From NCBI RefSeq assembly GCF_901933205.1, contig NW_022148710.1, forward strand, positions 1 through 64,000: a DNA stretch of 64,000 nucleotides. Direction: 5' to 3'. The DNA comes from Camarhynchus parvulus (taxonomy: Eukaryota > Chordata > Aves > Passeriformes > Thraupidae). Each line of letters starts with the position of its first letter. The stretch's first letter is position 1. Below the pieces are notes generated by a model. The model had not been told where the DNA came from. It was given only the letters and a program-made list of their open reading frames with translations, and searched no databases. This document shows positions 12,901 to 21,259 of the stretch, in pieces. A program made the position numbers and the translations under genes.

Positions 12901-15900
12901 GGGAAAATGGGAATTGTGAGGGGGATTGTGAGAGAAAATGGGAATTGTGAGGGAAAATAGGCGCCCTGAGGGGGAATCGTGAGGGAAATCACGAGGGAAA
13001 ATGGGAATCGTGAGGGGGAATTGTGAGGGGAATTGTGAAGGAAAAGGAAAATTGTGAGGGAAATCGTGAGGGGAAAAGAGAATTGTGAGGGAAAATGGGA
13101 ATTCTGAGGGAAAATGGGAATTCTGAGGGGGAATTTGGTGGGAAAATGTGAATTCTGATGGAAAATGCAAATTGTGAGGGAAAATGAGAATTCTGACAGG
13201 GAATTGTGAGGGAAAATGAGAAATCTGAAGGAAAATGGGAAATCTGAGGGGGAATTCTGAGGGAAAACGGGAATCCCAAGGCAGAACCCCCCAGGGAAAA
13301 CCAGGAGCCCTTCCCAGGATAGTTTTGGGGGAGATTCCAGCAAAGCAGTGAGGGTAAAACTGGGACTGGGGGAATTATCCCAGAATTAGGATCATTCCCG
13401 AGGGTGTGGGGGTGCATTCCCAGCCAGAATTCCCAGGAACTCTGACTTTTTTTTCCCCTCACTTTTTCTTCTCATCCTCGTTGGGTTTCTGCAGGCCCCC
13501 GTAGAGCTCGTCGATGTAGATCTGGTACAGGCACTGCTCCTCTGAGACTGGGATTGGGAATTTTGGGATCAAATCATTCCCTGAATCCGTCGGGAACCAC
13601 CCCCAGGGGATCCAGAGGGGTCAGAATTCCCAAAAAAACAGGAGAAAAGAGACTCACTGCCGGCAAAGTCGTTCTGCACCAGGCCCCGGTACCGCTCGTA
13701 GTTGCATTTGCGCTCGTCCGACTCCTGCTCCGGTGAGCTGCAAAAACGGGAATTCTGAGGGGATTTTGGGATCAAAATGGGGATTTTGGGGGGTTCAAGG
13801 TGGATTTTGGGGTCCCAAGGTGGATTTTGGGGGGAAAAATAGGATTTGGGGGAAAAAAAGATGGATTATGAGGGCCTCCCCCCTCACAGTTGTGTTTGCG
13901 CTCCTCCGATTCCTGCTCCGGTGAGCTGGAAAAAGGGGAATTCTGAGGGGATTTTGGGATCAAAATGGGGATTTTGGGGGGTTCAAGGTGGATTTTGGGC
14001 TCCCAAGTTGGATTTGGCGGGGAAAAAATAGGATTTTGGGGGAAAAAAGATGGATTATGAGAGCCTCCCCCCTCACAGCTGTGTTTGCGCTCCTCCGATT
14101 CCTGCTCCGGTGAGCTGGAAAAACGGGAATTCTGAGGGGATTTTGGGATCAAAATGGGCGTTTTGGGGATTAAAGATGGATTTTAGGGATCAAATAAACA
14201 TTTTGTGCTAAAAAAAGCTGGATTTGGGGGGAAAAAGGTCGATTTTTAGGGATCTTCCCACTCACAGTTACATTTGTATTCTTCTGATTCTTCCTCTGGT
14301 GAGTTGGAAAAATGGGAATTCTGAGGGGATTTTAGGATCAAAATGGGCGTTTTGGGGCTCAAAGTGAGATTTTGATGATCCAATGTGGATTTTATGGGTT
14401 CAAAGTAGGATTTGGAGGGTCCAAAAAGGGATTTTGTGCTAAAAAATGAGGGATTTTATGGCTCCAAAGGGGGATTTTGGCAGACCCAACGTGGATTTTT
14501 GGGATCGAAACAGGGAACATTGGGCTCAAAGATGAATTTTGGGGATCCAAAGATGAATTTCATGGCTCCCAAGTGGAATTTCAGGGGATTTTCCAAGATC
14601 AAATGCAGATTTTGGGCTCAAAACATGGATTCAGTACTCTCCCACCCAGCCCTGGTGGGATCCCAGCCCCGAAACCGTGGGGAATTCCTCAGGAAGTTTT
14701 TGGGGAATTTTTTGGGCATCTTACAGGAATTTTGGGGGTAATTTTATGGGAATTTTTTGGGAATCTTACAGGAATTTTGGGGGTAATTTTATGGGAATTT
14801 TTTGGGGAATCTTGGGGAATTTTTTTGGGAATCTTACGGGATTTTTTGGGGGAATCTTATGGGAATTTTTGGGGGAATCTTATGGGAAATTTTTTGGGAA
14901 ATCTTATGGGAATTTTTTGGGACTCTTCCAGGTATTTCTTGGGGAATCTTACAGGAATTATTTTGGGAATCTTACAGGAGTTTTTTGGGGAATCTTGCAG
15001 GAATTTTTTTGGGACTCTTGCACAAGTTTTTTGAGAATCTTATGGGAAATTTTTTGCAAATCTTATGGGAATTTTTTGGGGGAATCTTATAGGAATTATT
15101 TAGGAATCTTATGGGAATGTTTTGGGAATCTTACGTGGGGCTGAGCAGGCTCGGGGTGTACATGGGGATGAAATCCAGGTGAGCACGGACGTCGAACCTG
15201 TCGATCATGTTGTTGGTGTCCCCCTGCCAGGGCATCCTGCCGGGAAAAACGGAGCTTTGGGAACGGGAAAAATCCTGGAATTCTCACCCAAAACGGTCAG
15301 AATTCCCCCCTGTCCTTCAGCAAAAAAAAACGGGAAAAGTGGTTCCCCCAAAAAGCTGAATTTTCTTTGGGTTGATGAAGTACAAACAAGTTAAATTTCA
15401 TTTTAGGGATTTATCAAACCCTGGGGATGATTCCAGAGTCGCAATTTTCTCCCTGGAAGGAGCAGAATTTCCCTCTTTCCACCAGAAAAAAAATAAGGGG
15501 AGTGGTGATTCCAATAAAAATCTGAATTCTGCCCAGATTTGTCTAAAACCACTCAAATTCCACCCCCTGGGAAATCCCGAATTTCTCCATCCCTGGGGGG
15601 TGATCCCAGGAATATTCCAGAAATAATTTCATGGAATTTAACCCTGAAATGAGCAAAATGCCTTCAGAAAAAGGCCACCAATGCGCCCCCCGCCCAAAAC
15701 CGCCCAAATTCCACCCCCTGGGAAATCCCGGATTTCTCCATCCCTGGGGGGTGATCCGAGGAATATTCCAGAAATAATTCCATGGAATTTAACCCTGAAA
15801 TGAGCAAAATTCCTGCAGCAAACGTGGGAATGGCAGCTCCAAATCCTCCCGGATTTGCCCAAAACCGCCCAAATTCCACCCCCTGGGAAATGCCGAATTT

Positions 15901-18900
15901 CTCCATCCCTGGTGGGCGATTCCAGGAACATTCCAGAATCAATCCCAGGGAATTCCGGGTGGGAATTCCCGAGGCTCACATGTTGACGGGGCTCTCGGCC
16001 GCCAGGGCCACGGCGGAGTCCAGGTGCACCTTGCAGGCCCGGCCGTGCACCTGCAGGAACTGCGCCGGGTCCTTTTTCTGGGAAAAACGGGAAAAATCCC
16101 CAATTAGGGACGGGGGAATTCCCAGGAAAATCCTGGAATTAGGGATGGGAGAAAGGTGGGAATTATGGGGAGAATTCCCGGGAAAAATCTGGAATTAGGG
16201 ATGGGGGAAAGGTGGGAATTAGGGGGAGAATTATTGGGAAAAATCTGGAATTAGGGATGGGGGAAAGTTGGGGAGAATTCCCAGGAAAATCCTGGAATTA
16301 GGGATGGGAGAAAGGCGGGAATTAGGGGGAGAATTATTGGGAAAAATCTGGAATTAGGGATGGGAGAAAGGTGGGAATTAAGGGGAGAATTATTGGGAAA
16401 AATCCAGAATTAGGGATGGGGGAAAGTTGGGGAGAATTCCCAGGAAAATCCTGGAATTAGGGATGGGGGAAAGGCGGGGAATTAGGGGGAGAATTATTGG
16501 GAAAAATCTGGAATTAGGGATGGGAGAAAGGTGGGAATTAAGGGGAGAATTATTGGGAAAAATCCAGAATTAGGGATGGGGGAAATAGGGGGACAATTCC
16601 CAGGAAAATCCTGGAATTAGGGATGGGAGAAAGGTGGGAATTACGGAGAGAATTCCTGGGAAAAATGGGGAAAATCTGGAATTAGGGATGGGAATGGGGG
16701 AAAAACTGGAATTAGGGATGGGGGAAAGTGGGGGGGAGAATTCCCAGGAAAATCCTGGAATTAGGGATGGGAGAAAGGTGGGAATTAGGGGGAGAATTCC
16801 TGGGAAAAATCTGGAATTAGGGATGGGAGAAAGGTGGGAATTAAGGGGAGAATTATTGGGAAAAATCTGGAATTAGGGATGGGGGAAAGTGGGGGAGAAT
16901 TCCCAGGAAAAATGGGAATATTGGCCTCCAAACTGGTTCTGGGCGTCCCAAACTGGTTCTGGGCGTCCCGAACTGGTTCAGGACACCCCAAACTGGTTCA
17001 GGACCCCCCAAACTGGTTCTGGGTGCCCCAAACTGGTTCTGGGTGCCCCCAAACTGGTTCAGAACCCCCAAACCGGTTCAGGACCCCCAAACTGGTTCTG
17101 GGTGCCCCCAAACTGGTTCAGAACCCCCCAAACTGGTTCTGATTCCCCCAAACCGGTTCGGGACCCCCCAAACTGGTTCAGAACCCCCAAACTGGTTCTG
17201 GGTGCCCCAAACTGGTTCTGGGTGCCCCAAACTGGTTCTGGCACCCCCCAAACTGGTTCTGGGTCCCCCCAAACTGGTTCAGAACCCCCCAAACTGGTTC
17301 TGATTCCCCCCAAACCGGTTCGGGACCCCCAACTGTTCAGGCCCCCAAGGTTCCCCCAAACTAACCCAAAGGTGACCCCCACATCCCACCCCCCCCCCCC
17401 CCCCCCACCCGCCCCAAGCCCACCACGCCAACCCCCAAACGTGCCAACGAGCCCCAATGGCCGGACCGGGTTCTGTAACCAAACTTCGGGACCACCACCC
17501 CCCCCGCTGCGCCAAGCTTCGTAGCTCAGGCGCCGGGCATTGTAATCCACCATCATGCCGAACCTCCGAGCCACATGCCGGAACCTTCCGGAGCCTTCCG
17601 GGGCCTTCTGGAACCTTCCGGAACCTTCCTGGGGCTGTGGGGAAAGGGGGGACGGAGAGGGGAGGAGGAGGAGGAGGAGGAGGAGGAGGAGGAGGAGGAA
17701 GGGCCTGGGGGAGAAAAATGGAGATTCATTAATTAAAGGGAATTTGGAGTTAATTAAGGGGGGAATTGGGGATTGATTAATGGGGGAAATTGGGGATTAA
17801 TTAAGGGGGAAAACATAGTTAATTAAGGGAGGAATTGGGGAATGATTAAGGGCAGATTGGGGATTAATTAAGGGGGAAAACATAGTTAATTAACGAGGGA
17901 ATTGGGGATTAATTAAGGGGAGATTGGGGATTAATTAAGGGGGAAATATAGTTAATTAAGGGGGGAATTGGGGATTAATTAAAGGGAGATTGGAGATTAA
18001 TTAAGGGGGGAATTGGGGATTGATTAAGGGGGAAATTGGGGATTAATTAAGGGGGAAAACATAGTTAATTAACGAGGGAATTGGGGATTAATTAAGCGGA
18101 ATTTGGGGATTGATTAAGGGGGGAATTGGGGATTAATTAAGGGGGAAATTTGGGTTAATTAAGGGGGGAATTGGGGATTGATTAAGGGAAATTTGGGGAT
18201 TAATTAAGGGGGAAAATATAGTTAATTAAGGGGGGAATTGGGGATTGATTAACGGGGAAATTTGGGTTAATTAAGGGGGAAATTTGGGTTAATTAAGGGG
18301 GGAAATGGGGATTGATTAATGGGGGAAATTGGGGATTAATTAAGGGGAGATTGGGGATTAATTAAGGGGGAAATATAGTTAATTAAGGGGGGAACTGGGG
18401 ATTAATTAAAGGGAGATTGGGGATTAATTAAGGGGGAAAATATAGTTAATTAACAGGGGAATTGGGGATTGATTAAGGGGGAAATTGGGGATTAATTAAG
18501 GGGGAAAACATAGTTAATTAACAAGGGAATTGGGGATTAATTAAGGGAAATTTGGGGATTGATTAAGGGGGGAATTGGGGATTGATTAAAGGGGAAATTT
18601 GGGTTAATTAAGGGGGAAATTTGGGTTAATTAAGGGGGGAAATGGGGATTGATTAATGGGGGAAATTGGGGATTAATTAAGGGGAGATTGGGGATTAATT
18701 AAGGGGGAAATATAGTTAATTAAGGGGGGAATTGGGGATTAATTAAAGGGAGATTGGAGATTAATTAAGGGGGAAATTGGGGATTAATTAAGGGGGAAAT
18801 TGGGGATTAATTAAGGGGGAAAACATAGTTAATTAAGGGGGGAATTGGGGATTAATGGGGAATTTGGGATGATTAAGGGGGAAATTACGGGGGATTAATT

Positions 18901-20105
18901 AAGGGGGAAGTGGGATAGTGAATTAACTGGGGAATTGGGGATTAATTAAGGGGGAATTGGGAATTAATTAAGGGGAATTTGGGGATTAATTAAGGGGGAA
19001 AACATAGTTAATTAAGGGGGGAATTGGGGATTGATTAAGGGGGAAATTGGGGATTAATTAAGGGGGAAAACATAGTTAATTAAGGGGGGAATTGGGGAAT
19101 GATTAAGGGCAGATTGGGGATTAATTAAGGGGGAAAACATAGTTAATTAACGAGGGAATTGGGGATTAATTAAGGGGAATTTGGGGATTGATTAAGGGGG
19201 AAATTTGGGTTAATTAAGGGGGGAATTGTGGATTGATTAAGGGAAATTTGGGGATTAATTAAGGGGGAAAATATAGTTAATTAAGGGGGGAATTGGGGAT
19301 TGATTAATGGGGGAAATTAGGGATTAATAAAGGGGGAAATTGGGGATTAATTAAAGGGGGAATTGGGGATTGATTAAAGGGGGAATTGAGAATTAATTAA
19401 GGGGGGATTGGGGATTAATGAAGGGGGAAAATATAGTTAATTAAGGGGGAAATGGGGATTAATTAAAGGGGAAATTTGGGTTAATTAAGGGGAAATTTGG
19501 GTTAATTAAGCGGGAAATTGGGGATTAATTAACGGGGAATTTGGGGATAAAAATTGAGAATTAAGAGGGAATTGGGGATTGGTAAAGAAGGAAATTAGGG
19601 CTTAATTAAAGAGGAATTGGGGATTAATGATTGGGGAATTGGGGTTAATTAAAAGGGGGATTGGGGATTAATTAAGGTGGAAGTTGGGGATTAATTAAGG
19701 GGGAAATTGGGGATTAATTAAGGGGGAAATTGGGGATTAATTAAGGGGGAATTGGAAGGGGTTGGGAGAGAATTATGGAGGATTGGGGGGAAATTAAGGG
19801 GATTGGGGATTGATTAAAGGCGAAATTGGGGATTAATTAAGGGGGGAATTGGGATTAATTAAAGGGGGATATTGGGGATTAATTAAAGGGGGAATTGGGA
19901 ATAAACAAAGGCAAGCGGGAATACGGGCGGGAAGGGGAGAAGGGCAATGCGGGGGGCAGGGAAGGCCCGGGGGCAGCCCTGAGGGGCAGGGGGGTCATTG
20001 GGGCGGTAATTAGCGCGCTAATGAGGGGCAGGGCCGAGGGGGGTTCATTAGGGCGCTAATGAAGCGTTAATTGGGGCAGCGGCCCCGCCGCCATCGCCGC
20101 TCACC
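6798..20105 (-). CDS. CLASRP: CLASRP gene (SWAP-domain, RS-rich splicing regulator), overall locus
   Basis: CLASRP (SFRS16/SWAP2) is a nuclear SR-like protein that binds the kinase CLK4 and influences alternative splicing. Exons on the minus strand spell, in order, KKDPAQFLQVHGRACKVHL, MPWQGDTNNMIDRFDVRAHL, SPEQESDERKCNYERYRGLV, SEEQCLYQIYIDELYGG, an acidic block ending DEDEVIPDI, DVEVDVDELNQEQVADLNKQ, the KDKEEAEAIKNAKALEEEK helix, RRSRRQRREFREK and SYARRDSPTYDPYKR. This is the conserved N-terminal SWAP-type domain followed by the start of the Arg/Ser region. Splice phases agree across nine consecutive exons. The RS domain and C-terminus are not clearly recovered, and the first coding exon looks damaged. 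The gene lies tail-to-head with RELB, as in human, about 1.1 kb from the candidate RELB poly(A) site. Confidence 0.93.
7060..8150. repeat. purine array, GGGGAAATGGGGAAAA then GGGGAAAATCAGGGAAAG
   Basis: Two adjoining purine-rich sub-arrays, the second with a longer unit containing AATCAGGG. Both lie in the presumed CLASRP intron before the 8.2-kb exon's neighbour. Confidence 0.88.
8184..8348 (-). CDS. CLASRP: CLASRP exon with FITSFGGSDEE, frame disturbed
   Basis: This exon runs from a CTCCTCAG acceptor to a CTCCG|GTGAGC donor. It contains PGHEIT in one frame and FITSFGGSDEEPPARTRSR in another. Human reads PGREEKITFITSFGGSDEE without a break, so an extra base is implied in the run near 8303-8307. 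The downstream part is Arg/Ser/Pro-rich, as expected for the RS region. Confidence 0.75.
8360..9250. repeat. GC-rich array, CCGGGGGTTGGGAACCGGAG-type
   Basis: Units of about 25-40 bp combining GGTTGGGAAC with CGGAGCGGCACCGGGAGCAC. It fills the CLASRP intron between the 8.2- and 9.3-kb exons. Confidence 0.88.
9261..9302 (-). CDS. CLASRP: CLASRP exon, SYARRDSPTYDPYKR
   Basis: This 42-nt exon has a TCCCCCAG acceptor, and the CG|GTACTG donor is inferred. The residues equal the human segment. An A/T-rich simple repeat sits just upstream in transcription order. Confidence 0.9.
9313..9635. repeat. A-rich microsatellite, (AAAATAAAAT/ACAAT)n
   Basis: Pure AAAAT/AAATAC pentamer-type repeat of about 320 bp. 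In the CLASRP transcript it is T-rich (TTTTATTTTA) and immediately precedes the acceptor of the 9302 exon after a short GT-rich spacer. It is the only strongly AT-rich stretch in the left half besides the TTAATTAA array. Confidence 0.95.
9640..10290. repeat. degenerate array, TTTGGGGGGAAAATGGGAT-type
   Basis: Loose 25-35-bp units with GGGATTTGGG and GAAAAT blocks in a CLASRP intron. Confidence 0.75.
10299..10372 (-). CDS. CLASRP: CLASRP exon, GRRSRRQRREFREKRLKGRK
   Basis: This 74-nt exon has a TTCCCCAG acceptor and a CCCCAG|GTGAGA donor. It encodes a strongly basic, NLS-like stretch ending KISPP, which starts the RS region. Confidence 0.94.
10462..10540 (-). CDS. CLASRP: CLASRP exon, MLRKDKEEAEAIKNAKALEE
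   Basis: This 79-nt exon encodes a charged helix that ends EKSMYS at a TCG|GTGAGG donor. The acceptor (GGAAAAAG) has a poor pyrimidine tract, but phase and homology fix it. Confidence 0.93.
10610..11160. repeat. degenerate array, CCAAAATCCCAAGGAAAAATG-type
   Basis: Units of about 30-36 bp (GATTCCTGAGCCAAAATCCC and related) in a CLASRP intron. Confidence 0.85.
11223..11319 (-). CDS. CLASRP: CLASRP exon, DVEVDVDELNQEQVADLNKQ
   Basis: This 97-nt exon has a TTTCCAG acceptor and a TCAG|GTACGG donor. It ends ATTYGMAEGDFVR, with the Arg codon shared with the next exon. Human has GMADGDFVR. Confidence 0.95.
11400..11548 (-). CDS. CLASRP: CLASRP exon, acidic block LAEKKASIGYTYEDST...DEDEVIPDI
   Basis: This 149-nt exon runs from a CCCCAG acceptor to an ATCG|GTAACG donor. 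It encodes LAEKKASIGYTYEDSTVEEL, then an Asp/Glu/Ser-rich stretch ending SNTDEDEVIPDI. The acidic middle differs from human in detail, but both ends match closely. Confidence 0.94.
11665..13260. repeat. 1.6-kb array, GGGAATTGTGAGGGAAAGT-type
   Basis: Units of 15-35 bp that alternate GGGAATTGTGAG, GGGAAAGTG and GAATTCTGAG. Higher-order blocks recur. It fills one CLASRP intron. Confidence 0.93.
13463..13547 (-). CDS. CLASRP: CLASRP exon, SEEQCLYQIYIDELYGGLQK
   Basis: This 85-nt exon has a CCCAG acceptor and an AAAAA|GTGAGG donor. It reads on through PNEDEKK with a split Lys codon completed by the next exon. Human has QRPSEDEKKK at the same place. Confidence 0.95.
13658..13737 (-). CDS. CLASRP: CLASRP exon, SPEQESDERKCNYERYRGLV
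   Basis: This 80-nt exon has a TTTTTGCAG acceptor and a GCA|GTGAGT donor. It ends QNDFAG with a split Ile codon. Three decayed copies of its first half lie upstream in transcription order, at a spacing of about 189 bp. Confidence 0.95.
13738..14340. repeat. 189-bp tandem repeat carrying CLASRP exon starts
   Basis: Three further copies of a 189-bp unit contain the acceptor and first ~45 nt of the SPEQESDER exon. Acceptor-equivalent positions are 13925, 14114 and 14303, against the true one at 13737. The translated copies read SPEQESEERKHNC and then decay. In the farthest copy AG has become AA. Confidence 0.9.
14400..15130. repeat. array, GGGAATTTTTTGGGGAATCTTA-type
   Basis: Units of 25-35 bp built on AATCTTA(C/T)(A/G)GGAATTTTTTGGG, ending at the CLASRP donor at 15135. 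TTACAGG within units mirrors the intron start TAAGATTCCC, so the array may derive from the exon's own donor edge. Confidence 0.85.
15135..15236 (-). CDS. CLASRP: CLASRP exon, MPWQGDTNNMIDRFDVRAHL
   Basis: This 102-nt exon has a GGCAG acceptor and a CAC|GTAAGA donor. It continues with DFIPMYTPSLLSP; human has DHIPDYTPPLL. Phases join exactly to the exons on both sides. Confidence 0.95.
15390..15960. repeat. three ~150-160-bp repeats in a CLASRP intron
   Basis: Copies around 15555, 15706 and 15868 share CCACCCCCTGGGAAAT, ATTTCTCCATCCCTGG and a following CCAGAAATAATT(C/T)CATGG segment. Confidence 0.8.
15980..16077 (-). CDS. CLASRP: CLASRP exon, KKDPAQFLQVHGRACKVHLD
   Basis: This 98-nt exon lies between a TTTCCCAG acceptor and a GTGAGC donor. 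It starts in phase 0 with AAA AAG GAC and ends AAC AT, so the next exon's leading G completes Met (VNM|MPW). The sequence is nearly identical to the vertebrate N-terminal domain, including VHLDSAVALAAESPVNM. Confidence 0.95.
16080..16915. repeat. ~55-60-bp array, GGAATTAGGGATGGGAGAAA-type
   Basis: About 14 units alternate AAATC(T/C)GGAATTAGGGATGG with GGGAGAATT(A/C)(T/C)(T/C)GGG, directly next to the CLASRP exon acceptor at 16077. Confidence 0.9.
16920..17340. repeat. ~18-21-bp array, CCCCAAACTGGTTCTGG-type
   Basis: About 20 units, each with CCAAACTGGTTC or CCAAACCGGTTC. A C-run of about 15 bp follows at 17391-17406. The stretch between 17340 and 17520 otherwise shows no feature. Confidence 0.92.
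17516..17576 (-). CDS. CLASRP: candidate damaged first coding exon of CLASRP
   Basis: The minus strand has ATGTGG followed shortly by GMMVDYNARRLSYE in an open frame. Vertebrate CLASRP starts MWHEAR and continues with RGMMVDYKKRAERRREYYEK. The window copy would need two short internal deletions, the first between GGC direct repeats, and the ATG is not in frame with MMVDY. It may be a decayed copy, a collapsed assembly or a chance match. No convincing donor was found. Confidence 0.35.
17577..17640. promoter_or_regulatory. 10-bp repeat matching the heat-shock element pattern
   Basis: Five or six 10-bp units alternate TTC and GAA cores at exact 5-bp spacing, including the perfect run TTCTGGAACCTTCCGGAACC. 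Heat-shock factor trimers bind inverted nGAAn pentamers. Function is inferred only, since the unit is also a simple repeat. A GAG/GGA microsatellite follows at 17655-17702. Confidence 0.4.
17715..19910. repeat. 2.2-kb TTAATTAA-rich array
   Basis: Units of 22-25 bp (GGGGATTAATTAAGGGGGAA, GTTAATTAAGGGGGGAATTG) with higher-order blocks that include AAACATAGTTAATTAA. Close to a hundred TTAATTAA or TGATTAA cores. It lies between the CLASRP promoter and the candidate first coding exon, so it is probably first-intron sequence. Confidence 0.95.
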
Positions 20106-20160
20106 GCGCTCGGCGCACCCGGAAGCGGAAGTGACGGAAGGAAGCGGAAGTGGATGGGAA
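20090..20160 (-). promoter_or_regulatory. CLASRP: CLASRP promoter / non-coding exon 1 end with ETS sites
   Basis: This is a CpG-rich, non-repetitive island. It carries three CGGAAG ETS-type cores between about 20119 and 20152 on the plus strand, one extended to GGAAGTGACGG. On the minus strand a GCG|GTGAGC donor at 20105 would end a non-coding first exon. ETS-rich, TATA-less CpG promoters are usual for housekeeping splicing genes. The exact transcription start cannot be seen. Confidence 0.5.
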
Positions 20161-20193
20161 GGAAAGGGGCGGGGCGAATGTGATTTGGGTTGT

Positions 20194-20600
20194 GGGCGTG
20201 GTTTGTATCAGAACGAGGCTAGGGCGGGGCCTAATGAAGAAATTCATTTGGGCGTGGTTTGTGTCAGAACGAGGCTGGGGCGGGGCCTAATGAGGAACTT
20301 CTTTGGGGCGTGGTTTGTGTCAGAACGAGGCTGGGGCGGGGCCTAATGAGGAAATTCATTTGGGCGTGGTTTGTGTCGGAACGAGGCTGGGGCGGGGCCT
20401 AATGAGGAACTTCATTGGGGCGTGGTTTGTGTCAGAACGAGGCTGGGGCGGGGCCTAACTATGAAATTCATTGGGGCGTGGCTTATGTCAGAACGAGGCT
20501 GGGGCGGGGCCTAATGAGGCAATTCATGGGGGCGCGGTTTGTATCAGAACGAGGCTGGGGCGGAGCTTTCTGAGCAGCGCCGGGGGCGTGGTTTGATGTG
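20194..20600. repeat. 56-bp tandem array of GC boxes upstream of CLASRP
   Basis: Eight starts of GGGCGTGG or a close variant fall at 20194, 20250, 20306, 20362, 20418, 20474, 20530 and about 20584, a fixed 56-bp period. Each unit carries GGGCGTGG (KLF-type), TCAGAACGAGGCT, GGGGCGGGGCC (Sp1-type) and TAATGAGG. It lies between the RELB poly(A) candidate and the CLASRP start. Confidence 0.93.
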
Positions 20601-20689
20601 TGGGCGGGGCTTGAGCGCTTCCTCTTCCGGGTTCTATTCCCAGTTCGATACTGGGACGGACTGGTCCCGATTCCGGGCAGATACTGGGC

Positions 20690-21150
20690 CGGACTGGTGC
20701 CGGTCCCAGCCCCAAACTGGTGCCAGTCCCATCCCCAAACTGGTGCCAGTCCCAGCCCCAAACTGGTGCCAGTCCCAGCCCCAAACTGGTGCCGGTCGCA
20801 GCCCCAAACTGGGCTAAACTGGTGCCAGTCCCATCCCCAAACTGGTGCAAACTGGTGCCAGTTCCATCCCCAAACTGGTGCCAGTCCCAGCCCCAAACTG
20901 GCCCAAACTGGTGCCAGTCCCAGCCCCAAACTGGTGCCAGTTCCATCCCCAAACTGGTGCAAACTGGTGCCAGTTCCATCCCCAAACTGGTGCCAGTCCC
21001 ATCCCCAAACTGGTGCCAGTTCCAGCCCCAAACTGGTGCAAACTGGTGCCAGTTCCATCCCCAAACTGGTGCAAACTGGTGCCAGTTCCCGCCCCAAACT
21101 GGTGCCGGTCCCAGCCCCAAACTGGGCCAAACTGGTCCCAACTGGTGCCA
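20690..21150. repeat. ~22-30-bp array, CCCCAAACTGGTGCCAGTCC
   Basis: About 18 units, with occasional insertion of an extra CAAACTGGTG. It lies in the RELB-CLASRP intergenic gap. A short GTCCCAGTTTG array follows to 21205. Confidence 0.92.
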
Positions 21151-21251
21151 ATTGACTCCGCCCAGTTTGCCCCAGTTTGCCCCAGTTTGTCCCAGTTTGT
21201 CCCAGTTCCCTCCCAGTCCCCAAAAGCGACTCCGGCCTGTCCATCCGCGGC

Positions 21252-21257
21252 TTTATT
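21252..21257 (-). terminator. RELB: candidate RELB poly(A) signal AATAAA
   Basis: The minus strand reads GGAATAAAGCCGCGGATGG, a canonical AATAAA followed by unique GC-rich sequence, immediately after about 1.8 kb of repeats. It is the only AATAAA noticed on the minus strand between the RELB last exon and CLASRP. If used, the RELB 3' UTR would be about 4 kb of tandem repeat. Confidence 0.5.
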
Positions 21258-21259
21258 CC

